A stretch of DNA of 64,000 nt from positions 62,001 to 126,000 of the forward strand of contig NZ_MJAH01000007.1 in assembly GCF_001746295.1 (NCBI RefSeq). Reading direction: 5' to 3'. The position numbers were made by a program, and so were the translations under genes. The DNA comes from Streptomyces sp. LUP47B. GTDB taxonomy: Bacteria > Actinomycetota > Actinomycetes > Streptomycetales > Streptomycetaceae. Of this stretch, positions 9,240-16,523 are shown one piece after another (positions within the stretch are counted from its first letter, which is position 1; the number at the start of each line of letters is the position of its first letter). The notes under the pieces are model-generated. The model made no database searches. It had not been told where the DNA came from and saw only the letters and a program-made list of their open reading frames with translations.

Positions 9240-9641
9240 CGACGCCTCCAGGAACGGCAGCGCGGCCTGAGCCAGCAGAATGGGGGCGACGAGGTTGGTG
9301 GCAAGCTGAGTCTCGATCATCTCCGGCGTCAGCGTGCCGAGGGCGCCACCGCGCACGATGCCGACGTTGTTGACCAGCACGTCCAGCCGACCGTGCCTCT
9401 CCAGCACGGCCTGAACAATCCGCGAGGGCTCGCCCTCGGCGGTGATGTCGGCGGTCAGGCCCGTGATCCGGTCGTTCTCGGCAGCGGTCTCCATGAGCCG
9501 CTCGGCTCGCCGCCCGATCGCGATCACGTGGGCGCCCTCGGCGGCGAAGGCGCGGGCGGTCGCCCGGCCGATCCCGGTGCCGGCTCCCGTGACGGCGACG
9601 ATCCTGCTGGTCTGCGGTGCGGTGCTGTTCACGCCGGTCAT
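9240..9641 (-). pseudogene. short-chain dehydrogenase/reductase, 3' truncated
   Basis: The ATG at 9641 starts an SDR with the NAD(P)-binding VTGAGTGIGRATARAF motif (TGxxxGxG) and the LVNNVG motif (NNxG). The sequence stops matching the fold after PFLEAS, around residue 130, before the catalytic Ser and the YxxxK motif. From there the DNA is MerR coding sequence in a different frame. The product cannot be active. Confidence 0.75.
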
Positions 9642-10019
9642 CGTTCAACCCTGCCGCCAGCGGCAAGGTCAAGCAGCGCCTGGCGAGCGGTAGCCGCCGC
9701 CGGTGGTCGCCGCGAACGTAGCGATGCCAAGTTCTTCCAGCCCGGCGGCGAGACTCGACTCACGGTGGGAGAAGGCAGGCCGAATGAGCGTTCGTGCCAA
9801 GCCGCGCGCCTCACTTGTGACAACCAGGCTGCTTCGACCGGTCTCATTCACCAGCTCAACCGGCTCTGCCGGTGACAAGCACCGAGCTTCGGCTCATTGC
9901 TGTGACTGAGCCGTTGAGTTGGCCAGTTGAGTCCGGAAGGTGCGCCGACCCTCCTGCCTGGCCTCTCGGTCTGTTAAATTCGTTGGTCGGTCCCCAGGAG
10001 GATCTCTAAGGTTGAGCCC
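9642..10019. other. intergenic stretch without a recognised gene
   Basis: A reverse-strand frame (9669-9878) has a coding-like composition, with SEARGLARTLIR and AAGLEELGIATF, but no family is recognised and it may be another gene fragment. An AGGAGG at 9998-10003 lies about 16 bases upstream of the next gene, rather far for a ribosome binding site. AGTTGGCCAGT near 9915-9930 recurs, inverted, in the hairpin after that gene. Confidence 0.3.
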
Positions 10020-10349
10020 ATGGCTCATGCCAAGACTTCATACGTCTGCCTCTCTTGCCGAGCCTCCTACAAGCAGCCCTACGACAGAACGCGACAGAGG
10101 ACCTGTCCCCGTTGTGCGCAACCGCTGATCCACGCAGGTTCGGCGTTCGCCGCGCCCCGACGGCGGGATGCCGCGGCGTGGCGGACACTCACAGTGCTGC
10201 TGAACGCCGGCGTCGGGTTCCACAAGAGCTGCTGCGGCGGGTCTGGATATCGCCCCCGGACCCTGCGTGAGGTACGCGAACGGATGACGTACGCGCAGCG
10301 CAGTGGCGAGCCGATCGCGCACGCGCTGGTCCGGCGGGACGTGGGGTGA
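10020..10349 (+). CDS. small zinc-ribbon-like protein, widespread in Streptomyces
   Basis: A 109-residue basic protein. The N-terminus has two Cys pairs (YVCLSCRASY and RTCPRCAQPL) spaced as in a zinc ribbon. A second Cys pair lies in FHKSCCGG. The C-terminal half is rich in Arg. Homologues in Streptomyces are often mislabelled deoxyxylulose-5-phosphate synthase; nothing in the sequence supports that enzyme. Nucleic acid binding or a protein-interaction role is plausible but not shown. A long hairpin follows the stop codon. Confidence 0.75.
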   Translation: MAHAKTSYVCLSCRASYKQPYDRTRQRTCPRCAQPLIHAGSAFAAPRRRDAAAWRTLTVLLNAGVGFHKSCCGGSGYRPRTLREVRERMTYAQRSGEPIAHALVRRDVG

Positions 10350-10375
10350 GGCACGGGCTGGGGGCAGAACGTCGG

Positions 10376-10429
10376 ACTGGCCAACTGAAGCGTTCAGTCG
10401 CAACGTGATGTGCGCTTCAGCTGGCCAGT
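10376..10429 (+). terminator. long inverted repeat after the zinc-ribbon gene
   Basis: Arms 10376-10392 and 10413-10429 are complementary over 17 bases with one mismatch, separated by a 20-base loop. It begins 26 bases after the stop codon. Position and stability suggest a terminator. The arm core GGCCAACTGAAG resembles a sequence upstream of the same gene. Confidence 0.55.
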
Positions 10430-10665
10430 CAGGCTCTTGAGGCAATCCGCTTGAACGGGTGTCGGGTAGGCATGCCGACTATGGCGGTGATTCCCGATCC
10501 CGCCCTGGCTATCTGAGCGGGGACGGATGAGGCGGACCCGACCGTCAGCGAGCCAGCTCATTCTTCAAAGGGCCATATCCGCGCAGACGCCGCCCGCTGC
10601 GTTGTGAAGGCACAACAAATGCTGGCCGCCTGACCGCTCAACGGTTCCACACGGGCATTCGTGCC

Positions 10666-11034
10666 CTATTTGTCGAGGAATTGATATTCCTGGCCCGCGG
10701 CCTGGATCATCACCGTGCCGTCGCGGACCTGCCACTCGCTCATGCCGTCGACTTCGTGGCTGACAAAGAACAGGCCGGTGATCAGGTCATTGTCGTCGTC
10801 GGAGGCAGGAATTCGGGCCACGCGCCTCAGTCGTTCAAGGAGCCAGTCGACGGACTGAGCGCGCAGCTCTGCCCCGAAGAAGACCCAGTTGGTGAAGTTG
10901 TACTGCCTCGGTGGAAAGGCCCAGCCACCGCTGTACGTTCGGTCTGCATCGTCGGCTTCGACGATCTCTCTGACCTGGGCGAGCTGCTGGTCATCGCACT
11001 CCAGCCAGCCTCTGATCCGGACGAAGATACCCAC
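10666..11034 (-). CDS. conserved hypothetical protein
   Basis: A 122-residue soluble protein with no signal peptide or membrane segment. Its composition (many Trp, Asp and Glu, clean codon usage) and lack of disruption argue for a real gene. Notable segments are RIRGWLECDD near the start and GLFFVSHEVDGM near the end, with an alternating pattern suggesting an alpha/beta fold. I do not recognise a family. Small acidic proteins like this are sometimes immunity proteins of contact or polymorphic toxins, but no toxin gene is adjacent, so that is only a possibility. Confidence 0.6.
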   Translation of the reverse strand: MGIFVRIRGWLECDDQQLAQVREIVEADDADRTYSGGWAFPPRQYNFTNWVFFGAELRAQSVDWLLERLRRVARIPASDDDNDLITGLFFVSHEVDGMSEWQVRDGTVMIQAAGQEYQFLDK

Positions 11035-11239
11035 GATGATCTCTCTCCCCTACGTTCCAGTCGGTATTCGCTCACCCCGCACGTGCCAGCTGGAGCCCCT
11101 GGTAGATGAGTTTTCGGCCAAGAGAACCATCTCCACCAGAGGCTTCGCAATGCGGCTCAGCGAGCAGGAGTCACCGCAGAGCCAATTTCCGCAGAGGACT
11201 CGGGCCGGACACCTACCGCCGACACGCTTCCGCCTGACG

Positions 11240-11274
11240 GCCGATGGCCGACGGCCGATGGCCGATGGCCGATG
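11240..11274. repeat. 7-bp tandem repeat, five copies
   Basis: GCCGATG is repeated five times in a row, with one copy reading GCCGACG. It lies just past the 3' end of the reverse-strand membrane protein gene. Unit number is likely to vary between strains. Confidence 0.8.
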
Positions 11275-11290
11275 GCGGCAGGTTGCCGCG

Positions 11291-12637
11291 TCACCATCCC
11301 GTCAGCAGCAGGTGGTTGAGGAGCAGGGCGAGCGCCGCCTGTGCGGTGAGCCAGGCGCGGGGCCGGCGCAGGAACGCGCATGCCGGGAGCAGCCACATCG
11401 CGAACGGCAGCCAGATGCGCTCAGTTTCCGCTTTGCTCATGCCGGAGAGGTCGGCAGCGAGGAGAGCAAGCAGGGCGGCGGAGGCGAGGAGGGCAAGGCG
11501 GGGTTCGCCGTCGGCGCGGCGCAGGCACGTGCGAAGACCCTGGCGGATGGGAGCCGCACCAGCTCGTCTCAGCCCGGCCACGGTCGCCGGTCCCACAACG
11601 AGTGCAGTGCATGCGAGGTTCGCCCACACCCAGTAGCCGTAGGGGCGGATGCCGCCGGCCCCTTGGTAGTAGCGAGTGGTCAGCAGGTGATACGCCTCCC
11701 ACCAGTTGAAGCCCACGAACGTGAACACGGCCGGGACGACGACGAGTCCGGCGAGGACGTACGGGAGGGGGCGCAGCCGTCGGGAGCCGAGCAGCAGGAC
11801 GCCACCGGCGATGACCGCCAACAGTGTCAGCCCGTACGAGAGATACACGGTGAGGCCGAAGAGCAGCCCGGAGGCAAGACCTGCCGACCGTGGACGGTGT
11901 CCCGTGACCGCGAGGGCCAGGAACGCGATCGCCCAGGCGGCGACCGCCGCGAAGTACCCGTCCGCGGAGGTTCCCATCCACACGGCCGCCGGGGCCAGGA
12001 CCAGGAAGGGCGCGGCGCGGCGGGCGAGCGTCTCCCCGGACAGCGCTCGTAGGGTGACGAGGACCGCCACCGCCGCTGTCGCCCCGACGGTGATGCACCA
12101 CACCCCCGCCCAGGCGCCGCCGCCCAGCCCCATCCGGTCGAGGAGGACGAAGGTGAGCGTTGCCGCGGGAGGATGTCCGGCGACGTGCGCGGGCCAGGCG
12201 TCGGGTGAGTCGATCAGGATGTGATGGGTGAAGTCCCGCAGCGTGGCGGGGATGTCGTGGAAGCGGTTTACGGGGTCGATGACCTGGAGGTATTCGTACT
12301 TGGTCGTCAGGCGCCGGGCGATTCCGCGCTGCCATCCGTCGACCAGGGCGAGCGAGAACGTCCATGCCATGGCGGTGCCCCAGGCCGTGCACAGCAACGC
12401 ACGCCAGGGGAGCCGAGCGGCGAGGAGCGGCCCGTACGCGACGACTGCGAGGGCCACCAAGATGGTGGCGGGGGTGCCGGGCCCGACGTGCGGCTCCCAA
12501 TGGCCGTACAGCGGGGGCCAGCTCACGTGAAGGTTTCCGTAACGGTGTTCCAGGACCGTGCCGATCACAGCCGCGGTCGTGACGAGCAGCGCTGCGGCCA
12601 GGGTGGCGGACAGGTCGCGGAGAAGATCACGGTTCAC
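11291..12637 (-). CDS. polytopic integral membrane protein, possible GT-C-type glycosyltransferase
   Basis: A 448-residue protein with about eleven predicted membrane helices. A long first extracytoplasmic region contains several acidic and aromatic residues and a short AGHPPAATL segment. This layout resembles GT-C-fold glycosyltransferases that use lipid-linked sugar donors at the membrane, but I see no decisive family motif. The GTG at 12637 starts the frame. A 7-bp tandem repeat follows the stop. The gene appears to stand alone between two unrelated neighbours. Confidence 0.7.
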   Translation of the reverse strand: MNRDLLRDLSATLAAALLVTTAAVIGTVLEHRYGNLHVSWPPLYGHWEPHVGPGTPATILVALAVVAYGPLLAARLPWRALLCTAWGTAMAWTFSLALVDGWQRGIARRLTTKYEYLQVIDPVNRFHDIPATLRDFTHHILIDSPDAWPAHVAGHPPAATLTFVLLDRMGLGGGAWAGVWCITVGATAAVAVLVTLRALSGETLARRAAPFLVLAPAAVWMGTSADGYFAAVAAWAIAFLALAVTGHRPRSAGLASGLLFGLTVYLSYGLTLLAVIAGGVLLLGSRRLRPLPYVLAGLVVVPAVFTFVGFNWWEAYHLLTTRYYQGAGGIRPYGYWVWANLACTALVVGPATVAGLRRAGAAPIRQGLRTCLRRADGEPRLALLASAALLALLAADLSGMSKAETERIWLPFAMWLLPACAFLRRPRAWLTAQAALALLLNHLLLTGW

Positions 12638-12781
12638 ACCGGCACGTTAGATCGGGGAAGGCCGTATGAGCCTCCGGTGAGCCTGGACGTAAGCGTTTCG
12701 TCATACCGTTCGGTCCCTGCGCGCAGGCCCGCAGGCATCACGTTCCGCCCATGACACCCGTACGACACCCCGAAGGCCCCG

Positions 12782-12820
12782 CGTCGGTCCCCGTCGGCCT
12801 CCGTCGGCCTCCGTCGGCGG
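12782..12820. repeat. 10-bp tandem repeat, about four copies
   Basis: The unit CGTCGGCCTC recurs about four times with small changes in the intergenic region upstream of the membrane protein gene. No function is suggested. Confidence 0.6.
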
Positions 12821-12880
12821 AAGCCGAGTCGTTATGGACCGGGCCGGGCGGAATCGGCGCCTCCGTGGTGCAGTCGAGCA

Positions 12881-13306
12881 GTGGCCTGGTGGGAGAGAAT
12901 CCGGAACGGTATCGGCGGACTGCGCCGACGCTTCGGCGGGCGGTCCGTCACGGATGAGGACGAGGGCATCGGGGCGGAGAGGCAGCGGCCCTCTCGGCTG
13001 ACCGATGCCGCGGTCGCACTGTTGCTGGCCGTGGCCGATGCCGCGGCCCTGGCGGGAGTCGCTCTGTTGATGTTCATCGTCGGGATGTCGCACTCGGGGC
13101 CGCCGGGGCGTACGCCCGCCAAGAGCGAGGACGTGTCGCTTCTTCAGCTGGCCGTGGTCTGGTTCATCCCGTGTGCGCTCGCCGTGTCGTGCTACGTCCA
13201 CGCGCGGCTCCGCATGCCGACCACCACCGTCGTTCAAGGCCTGTTCTGCGTCATCGGCACCACACTTGCCATCGGCGAGACGAACATGCTGCTGTCTTTC
13301 ACCTGA
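12881..13306 (+). CDS. small membrane protein, hypothetical
   Basis: A 141-residue protein with a polar, charged N-terminus of about 40 residues and then three hydrophobic segments (about 43-67, 88-107 and 117-137). The GTG at 12881 is the most upstream reasonable start; there is no clear ribosome binding site. Codon use is normal for the genome. It may belong to one of the small actinomycete membrane protein families such as DUF6234, but the match is uncertain. Confidence 0.5.
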   Translation: MAWWERIRNGIGGLRRRFGGRSVTDEDEGIGAERQRPSRLTDAAVALLLAVADAAALAGVALLMFIVGMSHSGPPGRTPAKSEDVSLLQLAVVWFIPCALAVSCYVHARLRMPTTTVVQGLFCVIGTTLAIGETNMLLSFT

Positions 13307-13538
13307 GCTGCGCGACCTTCCGAATCAGGGCCCTCAGCGGCTCCCAAAATAGGGTCGTGCACGGCACCGGTGGGGCCCCGGACACCCTTTGGGGGCGGTA
13401 CGCGGCCCCCGGACCGACCGCTCCCCGGCATGCTGTCACCCGCCCGCCCACAGCTTCAGCGAAATGGCTCTGACCTGGTGCTTTCTTGAATCCCGCCTAG
13501 GCTGGGCAGGTCCGCCGGAAGCCGTGGGAGGGGTCATC

Positions 13539-14705
13539 TTGAGTGGAGAAGGCGTGGAGTACGACGTTGCCGCGATCGAGGTGCTGGAGGGGCGGGAAGC
13601 CGTTCGGAAGCGGCCCGGGATGTGGATCGGCTCGGTCGGTGAACGCGGGGTGCTGCAGATGGTGTGGGAGGCCGTCGGCCGGGCGGTGAACCAGTCGCTG
13701 TCCGGCCGCGGTGGCAGCGTCGACGTCACGCTGACGTGTGACGGCGGTGTGCGGGTCGCCGACAACGGCCCGGGGGACGTGTTCGAAGCCACCGGGAACA
13801 CCGGCGGCCCGGGCCTCGAAATGCTGCTGACCAGCCTCCACGCCGGCCCCGATCCCGGTGGCCGGCATACCGCGGCCGTGGGTCACCCCCGCGTAGGGCT
13901 CTGCATCGTCAACGCCCTGTCGAGCCGACTGAGGGCCGAGGTGCGGCGCGAGGGGATCCTCCGGGCCCGGGAATACGCGCGCGGTGTCGCGGTCGCGCCG
14001 CCCGCGACCGTGGGGCCGGCGGCCGGAAGCGGGACGACCATCACCTTCTGGCCCGACACCGAGATCTTCGAGACGACGAGCTGCTCGTTCGCCGTGCTGG
14101 CCGAACGCTTCCGGCAAGTGGCCTTCCTCAACGCGGGCCTCAGCATCACCCTCACCGACGAACGCCCGGCGGGCGAGGCTCGGGCGGTCATGTTCCGGTA
14201 CCCGGGCGGAGTGCGGGACTTCGTCGCCGCTCTCGACGCGGAGGCGGGGGCGCTCATCCACCAGGACGTCATCGGATTCGAGCGGGAGGATCCGCGGATG
14301 GCGGGGGCGATGGAGGTGGCCTTCCTGTGGAACGGGTCCCGCGAGGAGCGGATCCACAGCTTCGCCAACAGCCTGGCCACCCGCCAGGGCGGCACGCACG
14401 TCGACGGCTTCCGTGACGGAGTGACGGCCGCGGTCACAGCGTACGCGCGGAGGCGGGGGTTTCTGACGACGGCCGAGCCCGATACCGCCGTGACCCGGAT
14501 CGGCGAGGGACTCACGGCCGTCGTGTCGGTGAAGCTCGACCGTCCCGAATTCCTCGGCGCCACAGTGGGGTTGCTGGGCAACACCGCTGTGCGGGCCTGT
14601 GTCGGGGAGGCCGTCCGGGAGTACCTCGGCATCTGGTTCGAGGAGCGGCCCGAGCGGGCAGCGGAGATCGTCGCCCGGTTCGTCCGCGGCCTCCACGAGG
14701 ACTGA
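13539..14705 (+). CDS. stand-alone GyrB-like GHKL and transducer protein with degenerate ATPase motifs
   Basis: A 388-residue protein aligning with the N-terminal half of DNA gyrase subunit B: VRKRPGMWIGSVGERG, MVWEAVGRAV, VRVADNGPGD, IVNALSS, and a transducer domain with FLNAGLSITL. It ends where gyrase would begin its TOPRIM domain. The TTG at 13539 was chosen because a GGAGGGG lies five bases upstream. Key residues differ from active gyrases: Glu44 (equivalent to E. coli E42) and Asp75 (D73) are kept, but the N-box Asn is Arg48, the GLHGVG loop reads GHPRVG, and the QTK switch lysine is Val343. It probably binds nucleotide poorly or not at all. No GyrA-like gene is nearby, and its role is unknown. 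Confidence 0.85.
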   Translation: MSGEGVEYDVAAIEVLEGREAVRKRPGMWIGSVGERGVLQMVWEAVGRAVNQSLSGRGGSVDVTLTCDGGVRVADNGPGDVFEATGNTGGPGLEMLLTSLHAGPDPGGRHTAAVGHPRVGLCIVNALSSRLRAEVRREGILRAREYARGVAVAPPATVGPAAGSGTTITFWPDTEIFETTSCSFAVLAERFRQVAFLNAGLSITLTDERPAGEARAVMFRYPGGVRDFVAALDAEAGALIHQDVIGFEREDPRMAGAMEVAFLWNGSREERIHSFANSLATRQGGTHVDGFRDGVTAAVTAYARRRGFLTTAEPDTAVTRIGEGLTAVVSVKLDRPEFLGATVGLLGNTAVRACVGEAVREYLGIWFEERPERAAEIVARFVRGLHED

Positions 14706-14997
14706 ACGGCAGCGGACAGCCCCGGCCTTCCGCCCAGAAAAGCCGGCGAAAATCTCGTACCACCCGGCTGTTTGCCCACTTGGAAGAGGACGAAAGCTGC
14801 CAAGGCGATTCAAGCGACGGAATCGCCAAAGATTGCCCCGGCTCCAGCGGACGTGACCCAGGGTGCTGCCTCGACGATGAGGCGGGGCCTACGCTCACTC
14901 GCGCCATTGCAGCCAGTCCGTGCCGACGGTTGAGCTGTGGGTCGACGACGGACCGGATGGGAGCTGGGGAGAGTGGTGGGTGAGCATGGGCGGCCAA

Positions 14998-15408
14998 TTA
15001 GTCGCGCTTGGGCCAGATCGGGCCCTCGTCGGTCCAGATGACGCCTTTGTTGCGGCACAGGCAGAAGGGGTGGCCGATCGGATCGGTGTAGACCTGCCAG
15101 CCGTAGCCGTTGGGGCCGATGAAGTCCTGCCTCAGCGTCGCGCCGAGGTCGAGGACGCGGCGCTGCTCGGGCTCGATCTCATCCACTTCGAAGTCGAGGT
15201 GGAACTGCTTGGGGTGCTCCCTGTCGGGCCACTGCGGAGCGCGGTAGTCGTCCACCCGGATGAATGCCAGCTCGATCTCGCCGAACTGGATGCCGGCCCA
15301 GTCCTCGGAGCTGCCTTCCTTGATCGGACGGCCCGTCACCTCGGCGTAGAAAGCCGCCAGCTTCATCGTGTCCGGGCAGTCGATAATGAAATCGGTGAGT
15401 CGCAGCAT
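14998..15408 (-). CDS. VOC/glyoxalase superfamily protein
   Basis: A 136-residue protein with two beta-alpha-beta-beta-beta modules. It begins MLRLTDFIIDCPD, continues with KLAAFYAEVTGRP, and ends with a VYTDPIGHPFCL segment typical of vicinal oxygen chelate proteins. The His of FHLDFEVD and later acidic residues are candidate metal ligands. Streptomyces have many such proteins; without context, the substrate (dioxygenation, isomerisation or drug binding) cannot be stated. The ATG at 15408 was preferred to an upstream extension because similarity begins there. Confidence 0.85.
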   Translation of the reverse strand: MLRLTDFIIDCPDTMKLAAFYAEVTGRPIKEGSSEDWAGIQFGEIELAFIRVDDYRAPQWPDREHPKQFHLDFEVDEIEPEQRRVLDLGATLRQDFIGPNGYGWQVYTDPIGHPFCLCRNKGVIWTDEGPIWPKRD

Positions 15409-15632
15409 CCTGCGATCTTGGCACAAGCTCACACCCGACTTCGAGACAGCCCTTAAGCGGCTCCGCTGCGTGCTGTACAGCAGAGGAGTACTGCAACCAG
15501 GACGACCACAGGTGACCGTCATAGTCCGCTGACACCCCGATGACCAGCCCGGGAGGCCTCAGCGACCGCCCCCGCCCGTAGTTCGCATCGAGATGACAGC
15601 CCGCACGGGACAAGCGGGGCATGTCGAAAGTA

Positions 15633-15714
15633 GCCACGGCCCGGATTCGAACCAGGGTTTCCGCGTCGGGGCGAACCCGAGTGCGACGTCTTGGGCCGCT
15701 AAACGACTCATGGC
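15633..15714 (-). pseudogene. degenerate tRNA-like sequence, tRNA-Glu-like D arm
   Basis: On the reverse strand a 5' GCCATGA can pair with a 3' CCGTGGC in six of seven positions. A canonical T arm, CCTGG-TTCGAAT-CCGGG, directly precedes the 3' half. The D-arm region GTCGTTTAGCGGCCCAAGAC differs from my recollection of a Streptomyces tRNA-Glu at only three positions. The anticodon region does not form a normal seven-base loop and the total length is about 82 bases. This looks like a tRNA relic, or an integrase attachment-site copy, rather than a working tRNA. Confidence 0.4.
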
Positions 15715-15896
15715 CAGCCGGATCGTACTGACTCAGGGACTGGCGAGCCCATCTCTTTTCGAAGGGTGATGCCTCAGGGCACCAGCTCAGGTCGAGCTCA
15801 TCACCGGGCATAAATGGCCATCTGCACCCCGGATCGTCGAATACGGCCAAATCGCGACCTACTGGGATCCGGTCAGATTCGCTCACACTCGAACGC

Positions 15897-16364
15897 ATGG
15901 GGGCGACTCGGGATCGTGACCAGTTGGCATGCCATCGCTGCGGGGATACCAGCCACGCGGTACGTGAGCGCGGACGGTTCGGCCTCATGGCGAGCTACTG
16001 CGAGGCGTGCTGGAACACCCTGGCCAACGAGATGGCCGAAGCCGATGGGGCCACAGCCGCCCCCAGACCGGATCCCGGCCCCGACGACGTGATGTGGATC
16101 GAGCCGCCACTTTGCCCTGAATGTGGCTCATTGGTACGCGTGTATCCCACCAACTACGACCGGTGGGTGAGTCTCGCCTTGGTGGAGTTGCCCGCCAAAG
16201 ACGTCCCAGAGGCCTTCAGGTGGCGTTTGACGAGGCTTCCGGGGCAATCCCCCATCCCTACGGATATCGTGGCCGTACGGGTCCGTGGAATCGACCCGCT
16301 ACCAAGCGAACCCGTCGTGCCGGCTCACCGCATGATGTGTATCCCCGAGTGCGGCGAGCCGTAG
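15897..16364 (+). CDS. DUF6083 family protein
   Basis: A 155-residue protein with two Cys-x-x-Cys pairs in the N-terminal part (CHRCGD and YCEACW) and another in PLCPECGS, suggesting zinc binding. The second half has PTNYDRWVSLALVELPAKDV and VAVRVRGIDPLP, the signature of the Streptomyces DUF6083 family. No member has a known function. It stands alone, oriented toward the hydrolase/phosphotransferase gene on the other strand. Confidence 0.75.
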   Translation: MGATRDRDQLACHRCGDTSHAVRERGRFGLMASYCEACWNTLANEMAEADGATAAPRPDPGPDDVMWIEPPLCPECGSLVRVYPTNYDRWVSLALVELPAKDVPEAFRWRLTRLPGQSPIPTDIVAVRVRGIDPLPSEPVVPAHRMMCIPECGEP

Positions 16365-16523
16365 ATCACACGGCAGCAAGCCGGAGGCCCGACCTCGTGC
16401 CCGCTGCATGCCCGATCGAGCAGCGACCGGCGAGGAGCGGCGGGGAACACCGAAAGGGACCCGGACGAGCACCACGTCGGCCAATGCGCACGCCTCCTCG
16501 GGTCGGTGTCGGACGAGTGCCGG

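Noticed and set aside
11240..11274. Tandem 7-mers as a CRISPR-like array
   Set aside because: Unit is seven bases with no spacers; it is a plain microsatellite.
12832..14424. Antisense open frames over the small membrane protein and GyrB-like genes
   Set aside because: Composition is shadow-like, and the sense strand encodes a clear GyrB-like fold with a good ribosome binding site.
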